A DNA stretch of 64,000 nt from Prorocentrum cordatum (GCA_963575745.1 CAUYUJ010015843.1:107501-171500); one strand, 5' to 3'; shown: positions 30,263-40,836, numbered from the stretch's first letter. The notes: generated by a model not told the origin, from the letters alone. Program-made: numbers and translations.

Positions 30263-30569
30263 TGTCGAGACGCCCGTTCTCAAATCCAAGAACCCCAATT
30301 TGTCCTCAAGGCACCTTCGAAATTAATTTATTGATAAACGCTGAAACTAATTCGCTAAACACGCGAAACAAGCTATTGCCAGTTTGTTGTGCTTGGCTTT
30401 CTTGTGTTGAGACCTAATGGTGCTTACGCAAACTAGTTCCAAGACGCCGAGTTAAAATCTGGAAACAGCAGAAAACGCCCAGCACATATTCAGGACGAAC
30501 GAAGCGAATGAGCCGCCTTCAATCCATGTAGCCCTTTTGCACATGTGTCCTTCGGGCCATCCCGTGTAG
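30263..30569. other. AT-richer unassigned stretch
   Basis: Nothing recognised. Confidence 0.4.
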
Positions 30570-30745
30570 CTGGCTGCGCATGTTTGAATCATCAAGTAAT
30601 CACATCAGAACCGTGTCAACTGGCAGCCCCATGTTAAAAAGGAGCCATCCTCAATCCGTGCAACGGCTGGGTTTGTTATGACGACTGTGCGCAGTGGTGC
30701 CAAGGCGAGAGCCCAATATATTGAAGAGGGTCCGATCTCCATTCG
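30570..30745. repeat. ~95-bp repeat family N, block 3
   Basis: GGAGCCATCCTCAATCCGTG and ACTGTGCGCAGTGGTGCCAA then GGCGAGAGCCCAA, with TCCGATCTCCATTCGTGCAA: two diverged units. Confidence 0.55.
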
Positions 30746-31484
30746 TGCAACTGTAGGCCGCAGATTGGAAGTTCCTTTGGATTTTTAGATCGGAGTTGCA
30801 GGACCCATGCCGCATTCAGGAGCCGTGCTGCCAGGAGAAATGGAGTACATGAAACGCCCTTGACGTTGAAGTCTTGGAGGTGCGACATGCGAGCCCGCAG
30901 CGCCGACTACGGACACGCAGTCAGCATAAGCAAGCAGCATTGCAGGTGAGCGGCGTAGAACGACGGAATCGCTTGCGCGGGCATCATCGCGTATGCTGCC
31001 GCGTAAGGCGCCGCGTACTCGCCCCCGTTTCGCAGCGCGCGTGCGCGCACCGCGCTGGCGGCGGGCGTACGCGTCCGCGTGAGGTCGCTGCCCTCGTCGT
31101 GCGTGCCCGGACTCCCGACGGAGAGTGTTCTGTCAATCTGCAGGCCAGAGCAGTCTCGACCCCAACCCTGGGGGCAAGTCTCCATGCTGGGCCCAGTCTT
31201 GATCGCCCCGGGGCCCCAACCTGAAGAGGTCACCCCGCCCCAAAAAAATCCAGTCCATACCGTGTTCTCTTCGTCGTCGCCCAGGTCGCAAATTCGCAAC
31301 CGCAAGCGGGAGGCCTGCCGAGGGACTAATTCATGCGCCAGGCGCGCTTGCGCGGTGGGTTGTCGGCTGACGAGGCATCGTCTCACCTGCGCGAGCGCGC
31401 CCGCTCCTGGGGTCCCTGGTGCTGGATCGCGTCCCCTCCACGCCGGTCCAGGCCAGGCCACCCAACCCCTTCCTCTGCACTCTC
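30746..31484. other. Unassigned GC-rich stretch
   Basis: Open frames on both strands, none with a recognised domain. CGCG-rich around 30970-31080. Confidence 0.35.
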
Positions 31485-31695
31485 CACCGAGGAGGAGGAG
31501 GAGGAGGAGGAGGAGGAGGACGAGGACGAGGACGAGGAGGAGGACGAGGAGGAGGAGGACGAGGAGGAGGAGGAGGACGAGGAGGAGGGAGGAGGAGGAG
31601 AGGAGAGGAGGACGAGGAGGAGGAGGGAGGAGGACGAGGAGGAGGAGAGGAGGAGGACGAGGAGGAGGAGGAGGAGGAGGAGGAGGAGGAGGAGT
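31485..31695. repeat. GGA/GAC tract
   Basis: GGAGGAGGACGAGGACGAGG-type triplets, about 210 bp, mixing GGA with GAC. Confidence 0.9.
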
Positions 31696-32098
31696 GCCAC
31701 GCCACTCCCTCCATCGGCGGCACGCTAGGGGGGGGGGAAGCGAGAGGGCGCAGGCCTGCTCGGAGGGCGGCGCGGCTCCTCCGGGAGCCCTCTCCGACCC
31801 CGTCGGCGCAGCTCTATCCAGGCAGCCTCTCGGCAGGGTCGGAGGCCTCCTCGGCCTTCGGAGAGGGCCCGCCCCGCCAGCCTCCCCCCCCTGGGCGTGC
31901 CGCGGACTGAAGCAAGATCGAGGCTCGGGGGTCGGGAATCGAGGTGCTGATGCGCGTGTTGCCTTCAGCGGGCCTCGGAATTCGCCCCCCCCCCCCCCCC
32001 GGGGAGGGCCAGGAGGCTTCCAGGGACCACCGGAAGCCTCAGGGGACCTTGGGGGGCCCCCGAGAGATCTTCGGAGGCCCTTGGTGTCGAGGCCGCCT
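31696..32098. other. Unassigned stretch
   Basis: GC-rich, with a C-run near 31986-32000 and GGACCTTGGGGGGCC-like sequence before the next element. No gene recognised. Confidence 0.4.
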
Positions 32099-32262
32099 CA
32101 ACAGGCTGGAGTGGATGGGGTCGGAGGATCGCGCCGCATCGCCGATGCATCACGTCTGGAGGCCGAATTTCTCCGTCACGGCGCCGACGACACATCGGAG
32201 ATGCATCGGCGCAGCGCTGCGATCCTCCGACACCCCATCTGCTCGACCACCTCTGGGCGGCC
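32099..32262. mobile_element. TIR element, family K
   Basis: Left arm GGATGGGGTCGGAGGATCGC then GCCGCATCGCCGATGCATC; right arm GAGATGCATCGGCGC...GCGATCCTCCGACACCCCATC. The arms are inverted over ~35 bp. Same ends at 20400-20775 and 41261-41480. Confidence 0.7.
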
Positions 32263-32828
32263 TCCAACCGACCCCTTCCCCAGACAAAGCCCTGGGGCCC
32301 TGAGTTGACCACCATGGCTAAAAATGGTGAAGGACCCGCCTCCTTGACTTTGTCGAGCCGCCAGAGGTCGGGGCCGCCTAACCACTTGATCGCTGGATGT
32401 CTTAGCGCCTTGTGCCAGGCTGTACAGGCGAGGCCGAGGTGCGTCTCCGAGCGAATGATTTGTTAGGCAGCATGGCATGGTGCCACCGACAAGTGCAGCG
32501 ACGCACTCGCTTAGGAGAAGAGAGGTAGAGGAGCGTATAGGGACAGCGTATGTGATGGAGGAGGAGAAGAAGGAGGAGGAGGAGGAGGAGGCGGATCGGG
32601 AAGATAGGAAGAGGATATGAAGGCGTACGCAACTTGAGGATGGGGACTCATCACGAACAGCAGGAAGAGGAAGAGGGCAGAGACGCAGGAGGAGGTCGAG
32701 AAACAGGAGGTGGAGGAGGAGAAGGTGGAGGAGGACGCGGGCGGTACACTGGGCTGGCATTTCTGGCGCCCGACGGTTCCTCCGACCTCGGGGAAGGTGA
32801 AACAGAAAGAGGAAACGATCGGCGCATC
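32263..32828. other. Unassigned, short purine tract
   Basis: GGA-rich at 32555-32595 and 32650-32740. No gene recognised. Confidence 0.4.
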
Positions 32829-33284
32829 ATGTCCTTGTTGGTGGTTCTGCTGGCGGTGGTGGTGCTGCTGCCGGCTCTCGTCCTGCCAGATCTCTGCGGT
32901 GCCAGGGGTGGCTCCCCATCCCCGCTTCGAGATCCTCCTGGGCCCTCCGCGCGGCGGCGGACCCCGGCGTCGTCCCCCTCTGCCCGCGGAGCGGAGGCGG
33001 CTGCAGCGTCGTCGGACAGGGTCCAGAATGCTCTGGCCTCCTCAACTTTGGCGTCGAGTGCTTTTTTATTATTCTCCTCGTGTCCCTGGAGCGAAAGGAC
33101 GTACACGTACATGAATCCACGCTGGTTCCGAGAGTACGCATTGCGCAAATGTTCGTATGACGCGGCCGGCCTCGCAGATCGAGGGGCCGTGCTCATGTAC
33201 ATAGCTGGGCGCGCACTTCCTTTGTGGGCTCCCTACGTGTCCCTGGAGCCAGGGAATCGGACGCCGGATCGGCCCGGCACCTAG
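32829..33284 (+). CDS. Possible secreted/anchored protein, 151 codons
   Basis: From the ATG at 32829 the frame opens with MSLLVVLLAVVVLLPALVLP, a textbook signal-peptide core, then a Pro/Arg/Ser/Ala-rich stretch, a second hydrophobic patch (STLASSAFLLFSS) and a more ordinary C-terminal part (NPRWFREYALRKCSYDAAGL). The frame is open upstream too, but there it is low-complexity Glu/Gly from purine repeats, so the ATG at 32829 is the sensible start. No family recognised. It could be a first exon. Confidence 0.3.
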   Translation: MSLLVVLLAVVVLLPALVLPDLCGARGGSPSPLRDPPGPSARRRTPASSPSARGAEAAAASSDRVQNALASSTLASSAFLLFSSCPWSERTYTYMNPRWFREYALRKCSYDAAGLADRGAVLMYIAGRALPLWAPYVSLEPGNRTPDRPGT

Positions 33285-33423
33285 CACCTCCTCTCCTGCC
33301 TCGCGAGCCACGGCACAGACCTTCGTCCACGTCGGTGGAGATCGGCGCTGCCGCCCTCGAGCAGTTGCGTGCTTCTCGCCGCAAGTCGCTCCCGCAGGTG
33401 CTTTGCGGAGTCACTGTGCTCGG

Positions 33424-33607
33424 GTACTCCAGATTTCGCCATAAAAGGGAGGGGGTCACAACCCTCACAGACGGGCAATTCCAGACCCCCCCAAACAAGC
33501 CATGAAGGGCGGCTTTTTGCCCAGACCCACTGGAACCCTCCAAGACAGCTCAAATCTGACCCCCTCCCAAATCAGACCACCCCCCTTTTATTGTGAAATC
33601 TGGAGTA
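33424..33607. mobile_element. Foldback/TIR element, 184 bp
   Basis: Left end TACTCCAGATTTCGCCATAA then AAGGGAGGGGG; right end CCCCCCTTTTATTGTGAAAT then CTGGAGTA, an inverted repeat of ~28 bp with few mismatches. Interior GGGGGTCACAACC and TCAAATCTGACCCCCTCCC give further inverted pairing. It lies at the 3' edge of the minus-strand LINE endonuclease remnant. Confidence 0.7.
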
Positions 33608-33689
33608 GTTCGTGGCGCCGCTTCCCACGCCCGATTTCTTCGTCGCCCTCCCTCTCTTCTTCCGCCGCGCTCCGCCGAGCCGAAGTCCG

Positions 33690-34640
33690 ACCTCCACGGG
33701 TGGGTGGTCTGCATATGCCGCCCGGGCAGTAGCCCCCCGTCTCCTCTGACCCCTTGGGAGCCGCCGCCGCCGCCGCCGCGCCCCTCGGGAGCAACCCCCC
33801 GCGCTTGCCCTCCAGAGTGGAGAGCCCAACGCGCGTGGACGTGCCGCCGGTGCCGAGAGCGAGGGAAGACGCGATCCAACTGGTGACCCGCGCGACAACG
33901 GGGGCGCCACCGGGTGCACGCCGCGCGCTGCGAGCACGCGGGCGAAGAGCCCGTCATCCCCACAGCACTCCAGCAGCTCTCGTCCACTGTCCGATCGGTG
34001 GGGGGCCCCGTGGGCCCCTAGGACGTTCATTTCCTCCGGGTCCCCACACGGACCGAGCTCAGCATTCAAATCTCCGCCCTTCAGCCACGCGTTGTCGGCG
34101 CTTCTGCGGCGCTCTTCCACGTGGGAAATGTCCTTGTACAAGCCATCGCGGGCCCCCGCGTATCGCGTGCCAGAACAGGGGGCGTAGCAGGCCACGAGGG
34201 AAAAGCCTCGATGCGCACCCCGTGTGGGGATCATGATGGCCGCACACCGTGTCCCCTTCCTGTCCTCCCCCCCTTTGCATGGGTGAGTCGTTCGTTCAAG
34301 GCAGTGTCAATCTTGCCTGTGATGACAACTGTCCAAACTTCACCGTCTTTCTCATTTTCTCTCACTCCGTTTCTGGGAAACCAGTATCCGACAGCAAGCA
34401 GAAGTCCCAGCGTTTGGCATTCATTAGAGAAAACAAACAGACACTCCGTTTTCAATTCTTGCTGCTCTCCGCCGAGGGCCGTCCGTCGCCTCGTGTTCCA
34501 GGTGCCACCCCAGAGGTAGCTGACTTTGCCGTGGCTTGCGCCACGACGCCGTTGGGAGGCCCTGCGGAGCAGGGACAATCTGCGCATTGCCATCGCACGC
34601 TTCTGCTTATGCCTTAGGTTCCGTGTTGTCTTCCTGCGCG
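33690..34640 (-). pseudogene. Non-LTR retrotransposon endonuclease (EEP/APE-type) domain, decayed
   Basis: On the minus strand, motifs of a LINE apurinic-like endonuclease appear in order. GGTWNTRR (near 34510), NAKRWDFCLLSDTGF (near 34420, another frame), then a continuous frame from 34260 with GFSLVACYAP (the 'YaP' strand), NAWLKGGDLNAELG (GDxN catalytic motif, 34057-34085) and GAPHRSDSGRELLECC (the 'n.rG..Ll.f' helix). QLDRVF (33866-33882, shifted frame) is the 'R.DyV' motif and AYADHPPVEVGLRLG (33685-33714) the final 'SDHxPv'. At least three frame changes and two stops in the 5' part make it non-functional. No reverse transcriptase follows downstream on the minus strand: 33424-33607 is a foldback element and then a different sequence. 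Confidence 0.75.
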
Positions 34641-34861
34641 GTCCTCCTCGAGCGTCTCGCTCTGTGCTTCTGTGCGCGTGCATCCGACTGCTCAGGGTCC
34701 CTGGGATAGGGCACCTCCCCAGGGCCAAGGCGTGGCCGGCCTGCTCCCCAGAAGCCGAGAGGGAAAGAGCCGAAGCCCCAACCGCCTTCTCCGGCATCGG
34801 ATCCGAGGAGGTGCGAGCATCCCCGCCCCCGCGCCAGACCGAAGAGGACCGAGAAGGAGGA
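34641..34861. other. Unassigned, possible 5' part of the LINE remnant
   Basis: Upstream (minus strand) of the endonuclease motifs; a basic RRASQRRRG-like minus-strand segment is near 34560-34600. Nothing identifiable. Confidence 0.3.
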
Positions 34862-35056
34862 TCGGGCCGGGCGAAAGGGGGGGATTGGGAAAGGGGGGGT
34901 ACGAAATTTGCTGAATGCAGCTGGTTTCGGCCTCACCGAGGGGCCCATTCCTCGATACATAGCCGCCTCCGGCGCCGGGAGGCGCCTGGAAAATCAGCTA
35001 CGTGAGCTGATTCTCAAACCCCCCCTTTGCTATCCCCCCCTTTCGCCCGACCCGAG
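34862..35056. mobile_element. TIR element, family G, copy 1
   Basis: Left arm CGGGCCGGGCGAAAGGGGGG then GATTGGGAAAGGGGGGG; right arm CCCCCCCTTTGCTATCCCC then CCCTTTCGCCCGACCCGAG. Interior: CTGGTTTCGGCCTCACCGAG, CCGGCGCCGGGAGGCGCC and the palindromic AATCAGCTACGTGAGCTGAT. Flanks GAGGACCGAGAAGGAGGAT and GAGGACTCCGAGGAAACCGA resemble each other, like an eroded ~20-bp target duplication. Copies at 50122 and 50993. Confidence 0.75.
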
Positions 35057-35283
35057 AGGACTCCGAGGAAACCGATCCGACGCCCCTTGCAAACAAGACC
35101 CGAGCCCCCCCCTCCACCGCAGACTCGCAGGGGACGCCCTGCGGCGGAGGGCGTGGGCTGGCCGCGCCTACCGGCTCAACTCTTGCGCAAGGCTTGCAAG
35201 GCAGCTACTCATGGACAGCCTGGGTATCCAGGAAAACATGAAATTGCATGAAGCATGTCAGAACAGCACGTGCTGCGAAATAA
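35057..35283. other. Unassigned stretch
   Basis: Nothing recognised. Confidence 0.4.
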
Positions 35284-35583
35284 ATGAGAAATATGTCTCC
35301 GCTGCAGAATGACGCAGAAACCGTTCGCTGGATCAGCGCAGCGGCAGGGGGCACGCGCGAAACGCAACTGCGCGCGCTCCCCCAGGGGCGATCCCCCCGG
35401 ACAGCTCGAACGCCTCGTGTGCGAGTCGACGACGCAACCCCGCCGAATCTGCACATTTCCGACGCCGCATTTGCGACGGCAGCGGCGGCGGCGACACGGC
35501 GGAAGGCAGACGAGGAGGCAGAAGCAGCAGCGCAGCCACTGACAGGAACGACGGCGCCAGGACAACGACGACGGGGCCGATGA
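35284..35583 (+). CDS. Small hypothetical ORF, 99 codons
   Basis: Starts at an ATG preceded by AT-richer sequence (TGCTGCGAAATAA) and gives MRNMSPLQNDAETVRWISAA, then an Arg/Pro/Ala-rich region and an alanine/glutamate helix. No domain is recognised, and the minus strand is open over the same region, so coding status is uncertain. Confidence 0.2.
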   Translation: MRNMSPLQNDAETVRWISAAAGGTRETQLRALPQGRSPRTARTPRVRVDDATPPNLHISDAAFATAAAAATRRKADEEAEAAAQPLTGTTAPGQRRRGR

Positions 35584-36518
35584 AACCCGCGCGCGAGGAG
35601 AAGGAGAGGGGGCAGGCGCGCGACATCGCCTGGAGAATAACACTGGGCGAAGAGGGGGCGCAGAGGACGAAAAGGGGGGCGACTAGAACTTGAATGGGGG
35701 CGGCGGCTAGAACAGCCTCGATGGTGCCGCTGAGAACGGGCCCTTGGGACGAGGGGGACAGGGTGACGAGGTAGGGAAAAGACAGTGGAGGCGGGCCCGG
35801 GCCGCGCGAAGCTACAGGCCGACTCGCCACTGCAAAGGGCCACGGGTCACCCAACATTCCTGCGATCCAAACTCTCATATGGCTACTGTACCATCATCGC
35901 GCGAATGCCGATGGCAAAACGTCCTGCGTGCCGCCACCGATGACGTGGACCTCCCTGTTCCTCGCCCCTTCTCCCCACCTCCCTCCCTCCCAGACCCCCC
36001 CCCTCCGATCGCGCCCCCCCCTTCCCCATCGCGCGCTCTTCATCCTGCCCACCGCCCTCTCAAATTAACCCCCTTGCCCCCCCTGGCCGTCTGCGGCGCG
36101 ACCCCCCGCGGCGACCCCATTCCGCGGCGCCGCTCGCATCCAGCCCAGCCCGCGCCGATCGCGCCAGCGCCACGGGCAGCACATTCGAGTGCCCCCACAA
36201 TTGTTGCTAGATGGCCACCGCGACCCAGGGCGGCGAAAGATACCCCCCAGGCTCCGCACCAGACGCCGGCACAGTCGCCGCGGGGCCTCGATCGGCGCGG
36301 CCCCCAGGCGGCCGCGATTTGCCTAGGTGCGTGCGAGGTCCCCAATCGAAATACACAAAAAAAAATAGACCCCGCATTCGCAATCCCCGGGGAATTCGGT
36401 GCGCCCATTTGAAATAAGTCAAAGCGGCCGAAATAGGCGAGACGCCCACCGACTCCGCGCGCGCACTTTTCGAATATGCCTTCGTCTAGGTCTTGCATTT
36501 TTTATTTCAAAAATGCGC

Positions 36519-36560
<42 letters not shown>

Positions 36561-36655
36561 AATAGGCGGCCGGGGAGGTGCCTATTTTTCACAAAAATGT
36601 TTAAGTCACGCGCGAAAAATAGGCCCGCCCCAATCGGTGAAAATGCAAGAAAAAT
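35584..36655. other. Unassigned; (TA)n at 36520-36561
   Basis: No gene recognised. CATACATATATATA-type repeat at 36520-36561. Pro-rich frames at 35950-36070 are translations of a C-rich stretch. Confidence 0.4.
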
Positions 36656-36838
36656 GAGTGCGACATGACCTGTTCCCCGGGGCAGCCGGCGGGGGCGGGG
36701 TGGAATAGCGCGCGACGCCCCCGGGAGGCCCGCGACGGAAGAAACATGAGTGCGACATGACCTGTTCCCCGGGGCAGCCGGCGGGGGCGGGGTGGAATAG
36801 CGCGCGACGCCCCCGGGAGGCCCGCGACGGAATGCGGC
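36656..36838. repeat. Exact tandem duplication, 2 x 91 bp
   Basis: GAGTGCGACATGACCTGTTC ... GGGAGGCCCGCGACGGAA occurs at 36657 and again at 36748 with no difference seen over ~84 bp. The units are separated by GAAACAT, similar to the AAAAAT preceding the first. Identity implies a recent event or an assembly artefact. Confidence 0.8.
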
Positions 36839-37084
36839 TGCCCCTTGGGGATTGGGATGAGAGCCCGGCCGCCTGCCGGCGCCAGGCGGGTGGGAGGGCG
36901 GGCGGGGGCGCAGCACTGGGCGAGGGGCGCAGCCGCGCGGCTCAACAGACGACGTCTGCGCCGCGCCACCTCCCGCGGCAACACACTCAAGAAAGCTTCG
37001 CCGACATGGGGCGGTGCCCCAAGGGCAACGACCCTACGAAAAAATGCCATGGCCCCGAAAGGGGGCCCCAGCCGTCGCCCTGAT

Positions 37085-37660
37085 GGGTGCCCACCGAAGC
37101 CCCCAACGGCGGCGGCCGCGCGCGGTGCTCGCAGGCCCCTCGAGCATTTGCCCAACCGGAAGCCGCAGTGGCAGAGGCTGCGCGCCCTGCTTGCACACCC
37201 TCGCACGCTTCGTGGCCCCACAGGCGACCCCGTCGAGGCCTCGGTAGCAGCGGCCGCGCGCGGCACTCGCTCCCCCCAGGCTCCATCAAAGGCCCCAGCG
37301 GCATCAGCCGCGCGCGGCACTTGCGCGCCCCTCGCGCGCTCGCTGGCCCGAACAAGGAAACCCGCCAGAGGTCCCAGCGTCAGCGGCCGCGCGCGCACTT
37401 GGGCACCGCTCGCGCGCGTCATGGCCCCATGGGGGCCTCCACTGACGGCCCCGGAGGCGGCGGCTGCGCGCGGCACCTGCAGAACCCCCACGCAGTTCGC
37501 GGCTCCACGGGGGACCCCGCCGAAGGCCTTAGCGGCAGCTGCCGGGCGCGGCATAGTTTCGCGACTGTCACGCGCGTCGTGGCCCCGCAAGTTCTCCGTG
37601 GTTGCAGGCCTCCGGGGCCCCCTCCAGCGGGCCCTGGGACCGCCAGAAGACGACTCAGGG
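37085..37660. repeat. GC-rich minisatellite, ~70-bp units
   Basis: Repeats of GGC(A/G)GCGGCCGCGCGCGGCACT then CCCC, GAGGCCCC and CGCGCGCTTCGTGGCCCCA. About eight diverged units. The Ala/Arg/Pro-rich frames on both strands (AAAARGTR) are repeat translations. Confidence 0.65.
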
Positions 37661-37769
37661 CGAACAGCCAGTTCCCGGAGGGTCCAAAATATCGCGACGG
37701 GCGGGGCCCGGCGCCCTCCGGCAGAAACGGACCCGAGATGAAAGGCCACACCTGAGGGAGAGGTCGAGG

Positions 37770-37976
37770 TCTTTTTCTCCCTCCTCTTCCTTCTCCTCCT
37801 CCTTCTCCTCCTCCTCCTCCTCCTCCTCCTTCTCCTCCTTCTCCTCCCCCTCCCTTCCTCCTCCTCCTCCTCCTCCTCCTCCTCCTCCTACTCCTCCTCC
37901 CTCCTCCTCCTTCTCCTCCTCCTCCTCCTCCTCCTCCTCCTCCTCCTCCTCCTCCTCCTCCTCCTCCCTCCTCCGC
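37770..37976. repeat. CCT tract
   Basis: About 205 bp of CCT with CTT interruptions. Confidence 0.9.
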
Positions 37977-39213
37977 GCGCCCACCGCCCATGTCACGAAC
38001 GATAATTGCGATGTCGGAGTACGTACAGGCTCCCAGAGCTCCTCTCCACGGGGCCCCGACCAGCTCCATTGGATTTTCCATCAGGGAGAAGGAGGGAGAA
38101 AAACAAGGAGGAGGAGGAGGAGGAATAATAAGAAGAAGAAAAAGAAGAAGGGCCTCGCGCTGCACGTCTGAAGTCACATGCCTGGTCGCACGTGCGCGCG
38201 CACTACGAGCTACCCTGAACACATCACGCAGCGGGCCGAAGCGAACGAGGTTGAGGTAGCGCGGGAGGTGGGGGAGGGGACCGAGGAGACATGTTTCGGT
38301 GGTGTTTCGAGCAGTGCCAGGCAGCCTCATCGCGCAGGGAAGGCCAGCCCCGACAGCGGCGGCTTCTTTCTGCGGCGGCCTGGGGGCCGCAGGGTTTTCA
38401 TCCGCGAGGTTCCGTGGTCGAACCTTCTCGGCCCGAGACCTCCGACGTCGTGATGGCTTCAGTGCTGGCGTTCGTCTGCGATATCGGCCTCCAGGGACCC
38501 ATTTCGGGCATCTGGACTGCCAAAAACTCAGGATGAAACACGTACCCCAGGGAAAGGATCGAGGGTTCTGGGATGCCTGATGGAGAAAATCGAGCCGTCG
38601 GAGATCCAGAAGTCTAGTCGATGCTTCTTTAAGTCAATCGGACAATGGCCTGCTGTACAGGCCTCCTCGCCAGCCATGTGTTCCTTGTGCTGTTCAGGTC
38701 AGAGGTCACTGGCGGGGCGACAATTTAAATGGTGGGCTACGAGCACCGTCCACAGCGCATCTACCGCCGCGAGTTTCTGCATGGGATGTGCCGCGCTGGA
38801 ACTCGTGGCGCCATGTGGTCATAGGCATTTCAAGGACACCGTCAGCGAGCCAAGCCATGCTCTCGTCATGCCGCTTGTTAACGATAAGCACAAAGTTTAG
38901 AACGTTTCGGAAGCGTCTTCCACCACGGCATCGAACATTAGACCCCATGCTCGCCTGTGGGGTAGCCTCTGAGAGTGACAGGCCGCCCTGGCTTCCGTTA
39001 CTCAGCAGTTGGCACGCGAGCGAAGTGTTGCGCCTGTTCCTCTTCGAGCCCTCCGTCCCTCCCCGTCCCAGCACACAGCGAGCACCACCATTCCGAGTGC
39101 TCGTGTGTTCCGCTGCAGGCAAGGCAGGGCGCGCGGCCAGCTTCTGGACTGGGCCGCTGCACACGACGGGCCCTGGCTACCGGCGACGGTGGAGCGAGCG
39201 TGGGAATGGGTCT
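37977..39213. other. 1.2 kb without a recognised feature
   Basis: Short purine run at 38107-38150 (GGAGGAGGAATAATAAGAAG). Several ~100-codon frames occur on both strands (e.g. plus 38580-38900, minus 39164-38706), mutually overlapping and without recognisable domains, so none is called. Confidence 0.35.
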
Positions 39214-39323
39214 TGGCATCGCTCGGACGTGTGCATTTTCTCTCGAGGAGCATCCAGGATCCTCTAGCGTAGAAACACGCACGACGTCGAGCAATGCACG
39301 GGGAGTGGACGTCCGAGCGATGG
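39214..39323. mobile_element. TIR element, family F, copy 2
   Basis: GGCATCGCTCGGACGTGTGC at the left and GTGGACGTCCGAGCGATGGC at the right, as at 26284-26414, with a different and shorter interior (110 bp against ~131 bp). Confidence 0.7.
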
Positions 39324-39735
39324 CGAGGGATGAGCGACGACGGAAGCGGAAGGGGCACCTCGACGGCGGCACCGTGCCTGAAGAGCTGCGCCTCCAGGCC
39401 AGTCCAGCCTGGCGGCCTCTCCGGCCCCTGGCCTCTCCCCGATGATGGGCAAACTTCCACCACCACTAGCATGTGTGGGACGGGTGAGGAGGGAGGATTG
39501 GGGGGCCCTCGTCCTCCTCCTCCTCCTCCTCCTCCTCCTCCTCCTCCACCTCCACTTCCTCCTCCTCGTACTCCTATCCTTATTCCTTATTAGAATATAC
39601 TCCTACTCCCCCCTCAGGCCGGCAGATAGCGGGCGCATCCGGGTGGTCCCATCCTAACCTGTAAAAAACAATACAAAATCAACATTTGTCTTATTTTTTC
39701 CTCTCGACATGGACGTCCTGTCGTCCACGGCGATA
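39324..39735. other. Unassigned; CCT run 39510-39575
   Basis: CCTCCTCCT at 39510-39575. Nothing else recognised. Confidence 0.5.
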
Positions 39736-40124
39736 ATCCATTGCAAAAAATACCACAAAGAGCACACGCGCGCGTTCATGTCAGAATCCTACCGAACACC
39801 GTGTGTTTGCAAGCATTTCAACATAAAAACATCAAAAACCCAATGCTTTTTCACAAAAATTGTACAAATTTCCCGCCCGGGCTCTCTTGCTGAAATCATA
39901 GGAAAACCATAGGAATCTTAAGAATTCGGTCAAATCCAGCGATTTCACGTCATCGCGCGGTGCACTCGCGATGCTCTGTCATGCACCCAGGCCGCGAATC
40001 CTGTGCAAAAAAATACAACAAAGAGCACACTCGCGCGTTCATGTCAGAATCCTACCGAACACCGTGTGTTTGCAAGCATTTCAACATAAAAACATCAAAA
40101 ACCCAATGCTTTTTCACAAAAATG
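39736..40124. repeat. Direct repeat pair, 2 x ~125 bp, 97 percent identical
   Basis: Copy a (39740-39861) and copy b (40000-40124) share AAGAGCACAC, CGCGCGTTCATGTCAGAATC, CTACCGAACACCGTGTGTTT, GCAAGCATTTCAACATAAAA and CCCAATGCTTTTTCACAAAA. Between them are ~135 bp of unrelated sequence. AT-rich compared with the neighbourhood. Could be ends of one larger element or a duplication; not coding. Confidence 0.75.
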
Positions 40125-40405
40125 CTTTGGGGTGTCCTGTCAGACCGTCGGGCTTCCTCCGGCCACCTCTGGCTTCCTGCGGTGTACCGGGCCATTCTCG
40201 ACTCGTCTGGCAATGCGTGCGCGGCATTCAACACGCGCTCGCCAGTTCCCGTCGGCAACCGCCATCGCGGCCGCATCAGCTGTACCAAACCGGCTGGCCG
40301 GTGTGACTTCGGCCCCCAGTTGTGCCAGCTTTGCTTCTTATGTTGTGGGAGGGCGGGTGGGACTGGGCATGCCATGCTTGACTCGCTCGAGCTGGCTAGC
40401 TTGAC
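40125..40405. other. Unassigned stretch
   Basis: Nothing recognised. Confidence 0.4.
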
Positions 40406-40836
40406 TCCTACTCCTACTTCTACTCCTACTCCTACTCCTCCTACTCCTACTCCTACTCCTCCCCTCCCTCCTCCTCGTCCTCCTCGTCCTCCTCCTCCTC
40501 CTCCTCCTCCTCTCCTCCTCCTCCTCCTCCCTTCCTCCCTCCTCCTCCTCCTCCTCCTCCTCCTCCTCCTCCTCCTCCTCCTCCTCTCCTCCTCTTATTA
40601 TCCTGCTCCTCCTCTCCTCCTCCCCCTCCTCCTCCCCTTCCTCCCTCCGCCTCCCTCCCTCCCTCCCTCCCTCCCTCCCTCCCTCCCTCCCTCCCTTCCC
40701 TCCCCTCCTCCTCCTCCTCCTCCTCCTCCTCCTCCTCCTCCTCCTCCTCCTCCTCCTCCTCCCTCCTCCTCCTCCTCCTCCTCTCCTCCTCCTCCTCCTC
40801 CTCCTCCTCCTCCTCCTCCTCCTCCTCCACCTCGCA
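40406..40836. repeat. CTA/CCT/CCCT tract, ~430 bp
   Basis: Starts as CTACTCCTACTCCTACT (40406-40460), becomes CCT, then CCCT (40650-40700), then CCT again. Successive unit switches in one array. Confidence 0.9.

Noticed and set aside
36845-37741. 298-codon Ala/Arg/Pro-rich ORF
   Set aside because: It follows a ~70-bp GC-rich minisatellite; the opposite strand carries an even longer frame over the same repeat.
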